The position numbers were made by a program, and so were the translations under genes. The notes under the pieces are model-generated. The model saw nothing but the letters and a program-made list of their open reading frames with translations. It was not told the DNA's origin and did no database searches. From JABCPE02 sp963521545 (GTDB lineage Bacteria; Bacteroidota; Bacteroidia; Flavobacteriales; Weeksellaceae), in contig CAUQVP010000058.1 in NCBI GenBank assembly GCA_963521545.1, forward strand, positions 1 to 11,566: a stretch of DNA of 11,566 bases. Reading direction: 5' to 3'. This document shows positions 1 to 7,471 of the stretch, one piece after another. Numbering within the stretch: the first letter of the stretch is position 1; each line of letters opens with the position of its first letter.

Positions 1-2
1 TT

Positions 3-2096
3 TTGGATTTATCTACTCCCATAGAATATCTAAAAGGCATCGGCCCTGAACGCTCCAAACTGATTAAAAATGTTTTGGGAATTTCTACCGTGGAGGATTT
101 CCTCTATTTCTTCCCTCTGCGGTATTTGGATAAAAGCAAAATCTACCAAGTAGCAGATTTAAAGGAAGAAAATGTAGAAATCCAGCTGAAAGGAAGGATT
201 TATGATTTAAAAGAAATCACCTACGGAAGAGGACAAAAAAGACTCTCCGCGAAGTTCCGCGATGAGACAGGCGCTTTGGATTTGGTTTGGTTCCAATACT
301 CCCAGTGGCTGAAAGACCAGATTCCACTCAATAAAGAGCTCTACATCTTTGGGAGGGTCAGCCTCTTCGGACAGCAGTTTTCTATGGCGCATCCAGAGAT
401 AGAACTGGAAGAAAAACGAGAGAAAGAACTCAGACTTCGCCCTATCTATCCGAGCAGTGAGAAAATCACAAAACGAGGGCTCAATCAAAAATTTTTCCAA
501 GGCATCCAAGCGCATATTCTTGGGCATGTCACGGGACTTGTGCAGGAAAATTTACCACAAAGCCTCCTCCAGTCACTCAAACTTATGGGAAGGCAGGAAG
601 CCTTTGTCAATATTCATTTTCCCAAAGACACTTCGGCATTTGAACAGGCGGACAGACGGCTGAAATTCGAGGAAGCTTTCTTCTTCCAGCTCGGCTACGC
701 TTTGAAAAAACAATACAACAAGACTTCGGCAGTGGGAAATCCTTTCCCTTTGGTGGGCGATTTTTTCAATGATTTTTATCAAAACAGACTGCCTTTTGAG
801 CTTACCAATGCCCAAAAAAGAGTTTTAAAAGAAATCCGAAACGACATGAGGCTCCCTATACAGATGAACCGCCTTCTGCAGGGAGATGTAGGCTCAGGGA
901 AAACCATGGTGGCGCTGCTTTCGATGCTGATAGCGATAGACAACGGCTTCCAAAGCTGCATGATGGCTCCTACGGAAATCTTGGCGCAGCAGCATTTCAA
1001 CAGCCTTTCCGAGGCGCTTTTCGGAACGGGCGTAAACATCAGACTTTTAACAGGTTCTACCAAAGCTGCTGAACGAAAAATCATTCACTCAGAACTGGAA
1101 AACGGAACTCTTCATATTTTGGTCGGCACCCATGCCGTGCTGGAAGACAAGGTTAAATTCAAAAACCTCGGCCTTGCCATCATCGATGAACAGCACCGTT
1201 TCGGAGTGGAACAAAGGGCAAAACTTTGGATGAAAAACAAAATTCCGCCGCATATTCTCATCATGACTGCCACGCCTATTCCAAGAACGCTGGCGATGAG
1301 TTTTTACTCGGATCTGGATGTTTCCGTGATAGATGAACTTCCGATGGGAAGAAAGCCCATCATCACAGCTCATCGGCGAGAAAAGGACAGAAACTCTGTA
1401 TTTCGTTTTGCCAAAGATGAAATCGATAAGGGCAGACAGGTCTATTTCGTTTATCCTTTGATTGAGGAAAGTGAGGCTTTGGATTATGAAAACTTGATGG
1501 GCGGTTTTGAGCGGGTTTCCGAGGCGTTCCCTTACCCAGACTATGCCGTTACCATGCTTCACGGAAAGATGAAACCACAGGAAAAAGACGAGGCGATGCA
1601 GTATTTCGCTTCAGGGAAGGCAAATATCATGGTCGCTACTACGGTGATAGAAGTCGGCGTGAATGTTCCCAATGCCTCAGTGATGATTATAGAAAGCGCC
1701 GAGCGTTTCGGTCTTTCCCAGCTTCACCAGCTAAGAGGAAGAGTGGGAAGAGGCGCCGAACAGAGCTACTGCATCCTGATGACCTCGGATAAAATGTCCT
1801 CCGACAGCCGAACCCGAATAAAAACCATGTGCGAGACCAACGACGGCTTTAAGATTTCCGAAGTGGATATGAAACTCCGCGGGCCAGGCGATATCCTCGG
1901 CACCCAGCAAAGCGGCGTGGTGGATTTCAAACGGCTGGACTTAGCCCAAGATGGGCACATCATCAAGGCAGCAAAGGACACCGTAGAGGCGCTCCTCCGC
2001 ATAGACCCTTCGCTCCAGCAGGAACAGCACCAAGCCCTGAAAAACTACTACATAAAACAATACAAAGGCAAAAACAAATGGGGAAGAATTAGTTAA
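3..2096 (+). CDS. recG: ATP-dependent DNA helicase RecG
   Basis: RecG is a superfamily 2 helicase that remodels stalled replication forks, Holliday junctions and R-loops in the cytoplasm. Residues about 1-140 are the N-terminal region with an OB-fold wedge that splits branched DNA. Walker A is GDVGSGKT at residues 294-301, the DExH-type box is DEQH near 395, motif III is TATPIPRT, and motif VI is QLRGRVGRG near 575-583. The C-terminal part contains the RecG-typical stretch RGPGDILGTQQSG. The 697-residue length matches full-length RecG proteins. The reading starts at a TTG two bases inside the window, giving MDLSTPIEYLKGIGP, where family members usually begin, so TTG is a plausible true start. 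An upstream start outside the window cannot be excluded. The next gene follows after 27 bases. Confidence 0.97.
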   Translation: MDLSTPIEYLKGIGPERSKLIKNVLGISTVEDFLYFFPLRYLDKSKIYQVADLKEENVEIQLKGRIYDLKEITYGRGQKRLSAKFRDETGALDLVWFQYSQWLKDQIPLNKELYIFGRVSLFGQQFSMAHPEIELEEKREKELRLRPIYPSSEKITKRGLNQKFFQGIQAHILGHVTGLVQENLPQSLLQSLKLMGRQEAFVNIHFPKDTSAFEQADRRLKFEEAFFFQLGYALKKQYNKTSAVGNPFPLVGDFFNDFYQNRLPFELTNAQKRVLKEIRNDMRLPIQMNRLLQGDVGSGKTMVALLSMLIAIDNGFQSCMMAPTEILAQQHFNSLSEALFGTGVNIRLLTGSTKAAERKIIHSELENGTLHILVGTHAVLEDKVKFKNLGLAIIDEQHRFGVEQRAKLWMKNKIPPHILIMTATPIPRTLAMSFYSDLDVSVIDELPMGRKPIITAHRREKDRNSVFRFAKDEIDKGRQVYFVYPLIEESEALDYENLMGGFERVSEAFPYPDYAVTMLHGKMKPQEKDEAMQYFASGKANIMVATTVIEVGVNVPNASVMIIESAERFGLSQLHQLRGRVGRGAEQSYCILMTSDKMSSDSRTRIKTMCETNDGFKISEVDMKLRGPGDILGTQQSGVVDFKRLDLAQDGHIIKAAKDTVEALLRIDPSLQQEQHQALKNYYIKQYKGKNKWGRIS

Positions 2097-2123
2097 TGGA
2101 ATAAAAAAAAATTAGATTTAAAA

Positions 2124-2972
2124 ATGAAAAAAAACATCAAACTTATAGCACCGCAATGGATAGAATACCCTGCCCTTTCTGAGTTTTCTATGGGCTGGCG
2201 TATGGGCGCTGGCGAAGATTATAAATGTGATTTTTGGAATTGGTATGAAACTCTCTCGCCTGAACAACAGCGAGAGTACCAAACGCTTTTCCCTTATCCT
2301 TGCTTCTGGCATTATAACAACTGGGCTGTGAATGATTTAGAAATAGAAGACAGGCTGGATGATGAAGAAGACTATTATTATGAGGGTGTTCCGCTTTGGC
2401 AACCTAAAGGCGCTTATAAATATTCTAAAGCAACCTTTATCAATTCACCAAAAAAACTCAAATTCGTCTTCTTTTGGAAACCCAATGCCAATGCCGTAGA
2501 TGAGTCTTGTTTAGGGCAGTGGCAGCCTTCGCCTTTTCGTGTAGATGGCGATAAATATTCCTGTGCTGAGCAGTATATGATGGCTGAAAAAGCCCGTTTA
2601 TTTGAGGATGAAGAGGTGAGGGAAGAAATAATGAACACTTCTGACCCAAAACTAATGAAGGCTCTGGGCAGAAAGGTCCGGAATTTCAATCCTGAAATAT
2701 GGGATAAAGCCAAATACAGCATCGTGCTCAATGGGAATTACTACAAATTTACCCAAAACAAAGAAATGATGGACTTTCTGCTTTCTACGGGTGATAAAAT
2801 ACTAGTAGAAGCCAGTCCACTCGATACCATTTGGGGGATAGGCTTTGGCAAAGAGAATGAAAAAGCTCATAACATCGCTTCGTGGCGTGGTCAAAACCTT
2901 TTGGGATTTGCCCTGATGGAAGTGAGGGATGAAATTAGAAAAGTATATCAGAATGTACATCTTTTAAAATAA
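2124..2972 (+). CDS. NADAR-domain protein (YbiA/DUF1768 superfamily)
   Basis: The C-terminal two thirds (about residues 114-275) is a NADAR domain. Visible signatures are the Cys-Ala-Glu-Gln-Tyr segment at 147-151 followed by MMAEKA and an acidic stretch, the WDKAKY segment at 193-198, VEASPLDTIWGIG at 228-240 and NLLGFALMEVR near 258-268. Members of the superfamily are N-glycosidases: some act on riboflavin biosynthesis intermediates, and others remove ADP-ribose from guanine bases in nucleic acid, reversing DarT-type modification. Which reaction this protein performs cannot be read from sequence. Residues 1-112 form an extra aromatic- and acidic-rich N-terminal region (SEFSMGWRMGAGEDY at 19-33, several Trp and Tyr) of unknown role. 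There is no signal peptide, so it is cytoplasmic. The stop codon overlaps the next start by one base (TAATG), indicating translational coupling with the DinB-fold gene. Confidence 0.88.
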   Translation: MKKNIKLIAPQWIEYPALSEFSMGWRMGAGEDYKCDFWNWYETLSPEQQREYQTLFPYPCFWHYNNWAVNDLEIEDRLDDEEDYYYEGVPLWQPKGAYKYSKATFINSPKKLKFVFFWKPNANAVDESCLGQWQPSPFRVDGDKYSCAEQYMMAEKARLFEDEEVREEIMNTSDPKLMKALGRKVRNFNPEIWDKAKYSIVLNGNYYKFTQNKEMMDFLLSTGDKILVEASPLDTIWGIGFGKENEKAHNIASWRGQNLLGFALMEVRDEIRKVYQNVHLLK

Positions 2973-3442
2973 TGAAAGAATTACTTACGCCAGAGGCGCT
3001 ACTGACTAATTTCAAAGATGCGCGAACTCTTACCCGAAAGGTCATTGAGGCTTTCCCTGAGAAAGACTTTTTTGAATTTAGCATCGCAAATTTGCGCCCG
3101 TTTTCACAAATGGTAAAGGAGTTTTTGATGATTACTGACTATATTTTCACAGAAACACTTCACGAAAAACATACCTCTTTTTGTAATGAGGGACAGTTTC
3201 CTACTACCAAAGAAGGCGTATTAGCTCTGTGGGACAAGGCTACTGAAATTATCGATAGTGAATGGAAAGAAATAGAAGATTACACCCAGCCACTTACTAT
3301 TTATCAAATGACTTTTAGCTTTGCTCAGTGGATACTTTACGCCATCGAAAACGAGACACATCACCGCGGACAGGGCTATACCTACCTTAGAACCTTGCAA
3401 ATAGACCCTCCTTACTTCTGGGGAAGGGAAAGTTTTCAATAA
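2972..3442 (+). CDS. DinB-fold family protein
   Basis: This is a 156-residue soluble protein with the four-helix DinB/YfiT-type fold. The best signature is NETHHRGQG at residues 127-135, equivalent to the family's usual NHxTHHRGQ. DinB-fold proteins are generally metal-binding and include thiol-dependent S-transferases, but most members have no assigned reaction. The usual metal ligands appear altered: the first His of HxxxH is Asn127 (the second is His131), and the helix-2 His position seems to be Glu50 in MVKEFL. Metal binding may therefore be changed or lost. It starts inside the stop codon of the NADAR gene and is followed 13 bases later by the 544-residue gene. The family assignment is good, but the function is unknown. 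Confidence 0.85.
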   Translation: MKELLTPEALLTNFKDARTLTRKVIEAFPEKDFFEFSIANLRPFSQMVKEFLMITDYIFTETLHEKHTSFCNEGQFPTTKEGVLALWDKATEIIDSEWKEIEDYTQPLTIYQMTFSFAQWILYAIENETHHRGQGYTYLRTLQIDPPYFWGRESFQ

Positions 3443-3455
3443 TAATCAATACCTA

Positions 3456-5090
3456 ATGAACACAGAAAACATTATAAAAGAAATCTTAACTGGGATAGAA
3501 GATGCCTTTAACGAGCTAGACTTACCCAAAAAACCCTATGGAAGAAATGAACTTTGGGAGGGAATTACTAATTATTTCAAAATCAAACAATTAAGGGACA
3601 AAATAGAGTTTTATAATAGTGATTACGACTACACTTCGGAGTATATCACCATCGCAGGATTTCACGAAATCCCTCAGGAAACCGTGGAAAATACTATCAT
3701 TCCTGCTTTAGAAGAACAACTTACCCAAATGTTCTTTAATACTGATTTTTATTATCGTTTTGAATACAAACTTACCTTAGTGTTTGAATTTCAGTTTGGT
3801 CTGGGTCGCCACATTCAAAAAAAACTGCACCTAGAAAACCCTGAACGCAAAGCTGAACTTAAACAGCGCTTAGACACTTATGTACAAAAAGTTATCTATG
3901 ATGCTACGGACAAAATGAAAGAAAAAGAAATCCATAGTTTCTTTGACAAACTCTTTGATTTTGAACTCAATGGTTATAGCGAAAACAAGGTGATTGAAAT
4001 CTTGGAAAAAGGCTTTTCACTCATAGATCCTAAATGGAAAAAGACAATGGAAGAATATCGGTTTGGGTTGCACTACCACACCAATGAGTGGAAAGAAGCT
4101 GTCTTTATGCCTTTGTATTATAATGTTAAAGGAGAAGATTGGTCAAAAGAATATACGCTCAAAAAAGATTTGGAGGTAAAAAATGTAGACCAAGCCAAAC
4201 TAAATCTATTTGTACAACAAGCCCTTTGGAACATTAAACACCAACGATACAGCTGGGATGTGAGGTTTGCTTGTGAGGATTTGGAGCGTGCAGCCAAGGA
4301 ATTAGGTTCTGAAAAAGCGGCTATGTATCTCAAAAAAGGTACAGGAAACCTGCCTGAAAACATCATTCACTACAAGGATAGCAATATAGAATGCGATGCC
4401 AATGATGTCTTTGCTGAAATCAGTGTGAAAATCAAGCAAGAATCAGCTGCGGTTTACGATAAAGCACTGGATTTCATCATCGCTCTTTTGAAAACGGACT
4501 TCCCAAGAAGTTATCAAATTAAACTCAGTTCCAAAGCACCTAAGCAGTTTTTGGATATCAAAGGAATTGCTAAATCATCTACTCATCGTTTCTTTGCACA
4601 AGCGCTCCAATACGAAGAATTACACTCTAAACTCGTAACTTATGCTGAGGTGGCTATGAAAGAATTTCAGTGGTATAACGATGTAGAAGAAGGCGAAAAA
4701 AGCTGTATGCCTGGCAGTTATGTAGTCTTTGGTTTAGGCTTGATAAGTGAAGAATATTTTCCTTTGATAAGTAAGTATTTTGAGCTATTGGATGATGAGC
4801 ATCAGATGGTGCATAAATACTTCGTAAGCGCCCTGATTGACCGTTATGGAGTGAATGAAAATTCCTTACCACTTATCTGTCAAGGGATTACCTCCACTCA
4901 GTTTGATATGGTATTCAAGAATTTAGCAAAAGAAATGGAAAATCCAGAGAAAAAACAGCTTTTAATCAATTTTCTCAAAGAAAAAGAAGCGTTTTTTGCT
5001 TCTAAAGAGGAAGCCTACAACTTTTACAAATTCTATGAAGAACAGATTTACTATGCTATCTATGGCAAGCAATGGAAGAAAAAGATATAA
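3456..5090 (+). CDS. conserved hypothetical protein, 544 residues (possibly DUF6138)
   Basis: I do not recognise a function. From memory the sequence resembles the uncharacterised DUF6138 group, but this is unverified. It has no signal peptide or membrane helix, so it is probably cytoplasmic. It looks mostly alpha-helical, with charged amphipathic segments. The middle part (about 200-260) is Trp/Tyr-rich, including HYHTNEWKEAVFMPLYYN. The C-terminal 150 residues look like packed helices with motifs such as DDEHQMVHKYFVSALIDRYG and NLAKEMENPEKKQLL. No nuclease, ATPase or protease motif was found. The ATG at 3456 gives the full reading and sits 13 bases after the DinB-fold stop. The 86-residue gene follows after 8 bases, so the two are probably co-translated and may be functional partners. 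Confidence 0.8.
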   Translation: MNTENIIKEILTGIEDAFNELDLPKKPYGRNELWEGITNYFKIKQLRDKIEFYNSDYDYTSEYITIAGFHEIPQETVENTIIPALEEQLTQMFFNTDFYYRFEYKLTLVFEFQFGLGRHIQKKLHLENPERKAELKQRLDTYVQKVIYDATDKMKEKEIHSFFDKLFDFELNGYSENKVIEILEKGFSLIDPKWKKTMEEYRFGLHYHTNEWKEAVFMPLYYNVKGEDWSKEYTLKKDLEVKNVDQAKLNLFVQQALWNIKHQRYSWDVRFACEDLERAAKELGSEKAAMYLKKGTGNLPENIIHYKDSNIECDANDVFAEISVKIKQESAAVYDKALDFIIALLKTDFPRSYQIKLSSKAPKQFLDIKGIAKSSTHRFFAQALQYEELHSKLVTYAEVAMKEFQWYNDVEEGEKSCMPGSYVVFGLGLISEEYFPLISKYFELLDDEHQMVHKYFVSALIDRYGVNENSLPLICQGITSTQFDMVFKNLAKEMENPEKKQLLINFLKEKEAFFASKEEAYNFYKFYEEQIYYAIYGKQWKKKI

Positions 5091-5098
5091 AATAAGAC

Positions 5099-5359
5099 AT
5101 GAATAAACCACTAGAGAGCATCACTCATAAAGAATTTCTAAAGCTGACTGAACGCCTCAAAAACCTACAAGAATTCACCTTTTTAGAATACATAATAGCA
5201 CCCGAAGCGGATATTTTTTATTTCAATTTCATGGAAAAAACCTTGAAAATCAAATGGGATTTGGATTATGGTCTTTTTCTAGAAACAGAAGCGCTCTCTA
5301 CAGCGGACAGAGATTTATTTTTAAATATTTTAAATAAAGAAATTTTATTTCTGATTTAA
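5099..5359 (+). CDS. small hypothetical protein, 86 residues
   Basis: This is an unrecognised small soluble protein. The N-terminal third (residues 1-30) looks helical and charged. It is followed by alternating aromatic and hydrophobic residues typical of beta strands (FYFNFME at 40-46, LKIKWDLDYGLFLE at 49-62) and a final helix (TADRDLFLNILNKEILFLI). That is a small alpha/beta domain without signal peptide or membrane span. It lies 8 bases after the 544-residue gene and is probably its operon partner. Its last 15 bases overlap the 3' end of the convergent lipoprotein gene. A partial decayed copy of its central coding part is found at about 6416-6480, on the far side of that lipoprotein gene, which supports it being a real gene of a duplicating family. 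Confidence 0.7.
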   Translation: MNKPLESITHKEFLKLTERLKNLQEFTFLEYIIAPEADIFYFNFMEKTLKIKWDLDYGLFLETEALSTADRDLFLNILNKEILFLI

Positions 5360-6382
5360 CCATTTTTTATAAGCTTCTCTCAGCGCTTGTGCTTGCGCAT
5401 TGTGAGGGCTTAGCGTACTCATATCATCATAATACTGGAAAGAGACAGCTTTACTTACCTTAGGAAGCGCTGTTTCTATGGAAAGTTGTTGTTTCACCCT
5501 GTCAAAGGATGCAGGCGTAAAAGGATACTCCCCCGTAGGTGAATAAAAGGTTTCCAAATCAGTCCAGAAAGCTCCTTTGTAGTTTTTGTTTTCTTCAAAA
5601 AGTCCTTTTTGAGCACTTTGATAATAAGTATTCAATTGGTCAAGCGTTACATGCTTTGCTCCTACCCCATCTTGTAACATAATGATTTGCAGGTGGCTTT
5701 TTCCAAGTTCTGCCATAAAATGTTGTAATTGGTTTGGAGAAGTAAGTTTGCTATTCCAAAAAGCCGCTATAGAAACAGGCTTGCCGCCCCAACTGTGAAG
5801 TGCATCAGCAATAGGATTTACAAACACATCCCTAAAAAGCGCTATTTTTTCATCAGAACCATAGGCATAAGGCTCTGGTTCGTGAGGGATATACCATCCC
5901 TTGAAAGCAGGATGATTCCCGAACTTTGAATTAATTTCTCTAGCCAATTCTATACATCGCTGGGCATTAAGCTGAAGCCAAGCCCTGTTTGTTTGGTTTT
6001 GCCAATAAGTCTCATCAAAGTGAAGCCCTATATGCACTTCTATACCTTGCTTTTGTGCTGCCTCAAAGAGTTGTGCCAAGGTATGACGGCTCTTCTGAGA
6101 AGTGAAATTATTGGCTGAATCAAACCAAGTAATATCGTTATACGCATTCTTGAAAGCGGTATATTGCACTATTACTGTATTGATTTTTAATTCTTTAAGT
6201 TCAGAGAAAAACTTTTCCCATTGAGAAGCTGTCCAATCATTTTTACCAAAAAGCTGGACAAAAGTTCCTGTAAGATATGGTGTCTCTTTATTAATAGAGG
6301 ATGTTTGCTCTTCTGTACTGGCTCTATTACAAGCACTTAGCAGCAGGATACTACTTAGGATTAAGGATAAAAACTTCTTCAT
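5345..6382 (-). CDS. DUF4434 lipoprotein, glycoside-hydrolase-like
   Basis: This is a 345-residue lipoprotein. Residues 1-17 are a lipoprotein signal (hydrophobic LSLILSSILLLSA) ending at Cys18 in the lipobox LSAC. The mature part is a DUF4434-type domain, an eight-stranded barrel related to glycoside hydrolases. Likely active-site carboxylates are Glu168 and Glu170 in GWYIPHEPEP (162-171) and Glu277 in AFWTDLETFY (271-280). Other core strands are VHIGLHFDETYW (116-127) and SIAAFWN (204-210). The substrate is unknown and hydrolase activity is inferred from the fold family only. Acidic residues after the Cys (Glu24, Glu25) could help surface export, but the match to known Bacteroidota export signals is weak. 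It converges on the 86-residue gene with a 15-base overlap and has its own promoter immediately before the start codon. Confidence 0.85.
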   Translation of the reverse strand: MKKFLSLILSSILLLSACNRASTEEQTSSINKETPYLTGTFVQLFGKNDWTASQWEKFFSELKELKINTVIVQYTAFKNAYNDITWFDSANNFTSQKSRHTLAQLFEAAQKQGIEVHIGLHFDETYWQNQTNRAWLQLNAQRCIELAREINSKFGNHPAFKGWYIPHEPEPYAYGSDEKIALFRDVFVNPIADALHSWGGKPVSIAAFWNSKLTSPNQLQHFMAELGKSHLQIIMLQDGVGAKHVTLDQLNTYYQSAQKGLFEENKNYKGAFWTDLETFYSPTGEYPFTPASFDRVKQQLSIETALPKVSKAVSFQYYDDMSTLSPHNAQAQALREAYKKWLNQK

Positions 6383-6387
6383 GAGTA

Positions 6388-6417
6388 CAAATGTAAGGAT
6401 TAATTTTTAATGCTCAA
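6388..6417 (-). promoter_or_regulatory. Bacteroidota-type promoter of the DUF4434 lipoprotein gene
   Basis: On the minus strand a TTG (6417-6415) is followed after 19 bases by TACATTTG (6395-6388), a full match to the Bacteroidota TAnnTTTG -7 element at consensus spacing. The -7 box ends only five bases before the ATG at 6382, so transcription would start almost at the start codon, giving a leaderless or nearly leaderless mRNA. The -33 part overlaps the decayed copy of the 86-residue gene. Confidence 0.65.
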
Positions 6418-6480
6418 TACATAATGACAACGCGACTATTTCAATTTCATGGAAAAACTGCGAAAATCAAATGAGAATAT
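6416..6480 (+). pseudogene. decayed fragment of the 86-residue gene
   Basis: Bases 6437-6457 are identical over 21 positions to 5219-5239 inside the 86-residue gene, where they encode YFNFMEK. After a one-base length difference the match resumes with GAAAATCAAATG (6462-6473 against 5245-5256). Upstream, AATACATAAT occurs at 6416-6425 and at 5187-5196, but the distance to the long match is 11 bases shorter here, implying a deletion. The alignment therefore covers most of a 65-74 base stretch on the same strand with a frameshift and a deletion, as expected of a dead copy. No start codon or usable reading frame remains. It is too short to tell whether a whole gene was once duplicated. Confidence 0.65.
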
Positions 6481-6492
6481 TAAATCTATGAA

Positions 6493-6519
6493 TTGACAGG
6501 CGAAAAATAATTATCTTTG
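6493..6519 (+). promoter_or_regulatory. promoter of the 187-residue membrane protein gene
   Basis: TTG at 6493-6495 is followed after 16 bases by TATCTTTG at 6512-6519, a complete TAnnTTTG -7 box. The start codon at 6537 lies 17 bases downstream, giving a very short leader. The spacing is slightly shorter than in the other promoters of this window. Confidence 0.6.
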
Positions 6520-6536
6520 TTTTAAATCAGCTCTAA

Positions 6537-7100
6537 ATGAAAAAACACATTATCTATTTCATTATCATTATTTTCTGTCTGCCTAATGTTTTTGTTCTTT
6601 ATAAAACCTTTGACATGTTAAACCATCTTGACTCTTTAGAAAAGAAAACTGGCTGGGTGAAGGGATGTCATTATTGGGGAAAGAGAAATCTGGATATTTA
6701 TCTGGCTTCAGAACAAGAAGTAAAACAAATGAAAGAGCCTAGCAGAGAGGGCAAAGCGGACATTTATCTCAGGGTAAAGAAATTCTCCTTCATCGACCTG
6801 CCTGAAATAAAATTTAGAGACAAAATAACTTATTATGAAATAGAAGATGATTTTGTTTACAAGACAAGTTTTTCCAGCAAACCTAAGATTATAGGAGTTG
6901 CTGCTGAAGGAAATTCTGTAAGCCGCTATCATCTCTTTGTAGAAATTATGGATTTTTATCAAAATTTGGTTTACTTTGCTGTATTTGTGTTAAATCTGCT
7001 TGTGGGAAAATATTACGAAAAAATTTTCAAGACTGAAAAAGACTTATCACTGATATTTGTTCCTATTTTATTCTATATTATTATCTTCATTATCACATAA
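6537..7100 (+). CDS. hypothetical membrane protein, three predicted helices
   Basis: I recognise no family. Residues 4-23 form a strongly hydrophobic segment without a clear signal-peptidase site, so it is probably an uncleaved membrane anchor. A soluble stretch of about 115 residues follows (24-140), with likely beta strands such as ADIYLRVKKFSFIDL and a segment KPKIIGVAAEGNSVSRY (116-131). Two more hydrophobic segments lie at about 143-157 and 170-187, separated by a short charged loop (KYYEKIFKTEKD). The protein ends inside the third segment. It is expected in the inner membrane. It has its own promoter box and a 53-base gap to the DUF4298 gene. The function is unknown. The gene is AT-rich compared with recG. 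Confidence 0.75.
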   Translation: MKKHIIYFIIIIFCLPNVFVLYKTFDMLNHLDSLEKKTGWVKGCHYWGKRNLDIYLASEQEVKQMKEPSREGKADIYLRVKKFSFIDLPEIKFRDKITYYEIEDDFVYKTSFSSKPKIIGVAAEGNSVSRYHLFVEIMDFYQNLVYFAVFVLNLLVGKYYEKIFKTEKDLSLIFVPILFYIIIFIIT

Positions 7101-7105
7101 TTTCT

Positions 7106-7113
7106 TATCTTTG
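7106..7113 (+). promoter_or_regulatory. candidate -7 promoter box of the DUF4298 gene
   Basis: TATCTTTG is a full match to the TAnnTTTG element and lies 40 bases before the ATG at 7154. No convincing TTG -33 element is present at the usual distance, so this is weaker than the other promoters. The box lies inside a small imperfect hairpin (7100-7122). Confidence 0.4.
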
Positions 7114-7153
7114 GATAGAAATATTAAGTTGATAATTTTAAAATATTTCCAAA

Positions 7154-7471
7154 ATGAAAGAGCGATACGAAAATATCCGTGAGATGAACGAAATCTTAAT
7201 GAAAGTAGAAAATATTCTCACCAAAGCTGAAGAGGTCTTGAAAGAATGGAAAGCTGTCCAACCAGACTATGACAGACTCGTGGCATACTACGACAGTGAA
7301 CAATGGCGCAAAGACTATTTCGATAGTAATGATGGCAAAATCCCTGATGAGGTACCTCAGTGGGTGCTTACCCAAGATGCAATTTTTGATGCCATAGGTA
7401 CTCAATTCTACCTCGCTGATGAATTCCAAACCCTCCTAAAAACCATCAAAAACAAAGAATGGAAAAAATAG
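7154..7471 (+). CDS. DUF4298 domain-containing protein
   Basis: This is a 105-residue soluble protein that matches the DUF4298 pattern. It has a helical N-terminal coiled-coil-like region (residues 5-37, many Glu/Lys/Leu), then a conserved core DYDRLVAYYDSEQWRKDYF (about 39-57), an acidic turn with PDEVPQWVLTQDAIFDAI (64-81), and a final helix. The full length equals a typical single-domain member. The biochemical role of DUF4298 is not known. It has no signal peptide, so it is cytoplasmic. It is preceded by a TAnnTTTG box and followed by about 50 bases before the promoter of the T9SS gene, so it is probably a single-gene unit. Confidence 0.85.
   Translation: MKERYENIREMNEILMKVENILTKAEEVLKEWKAVQPDYDRLVAYYDSEQWRKDYFDSNDGKIPDEVPQWVLTQDAIFDAIGTQFYLADEFQTLLKTIKNKEWKK

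Noticed and set aside
1089..1562. Open antisense reading frame of 157 codons inside recG
   Set aside because: It lies opposite conserved helicase motifs of recG, has no promoter or recognisable domain, and is expected from the codon pattern of the sense strand.
3..2096. Mosaic origin of recG because parts are visibly more G/C-rich than the downstream genes
   Set aside because: Hand counts of single lines range from about 30 to 55 percent within recG itself, so the contrast with the AT-rich surface genes is better explained by gene conservation and codon choice than by transfer.
3456..5359. Classical toxin-antitoxin or toxin-immunity pair (544- and 86-residue genes)
   Set aside because: The order and tight spacing would fit, but no toxin motif, secretion signal or repeat-rich carrier region is visible. 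It is kept only as part of the unassigned cassette.
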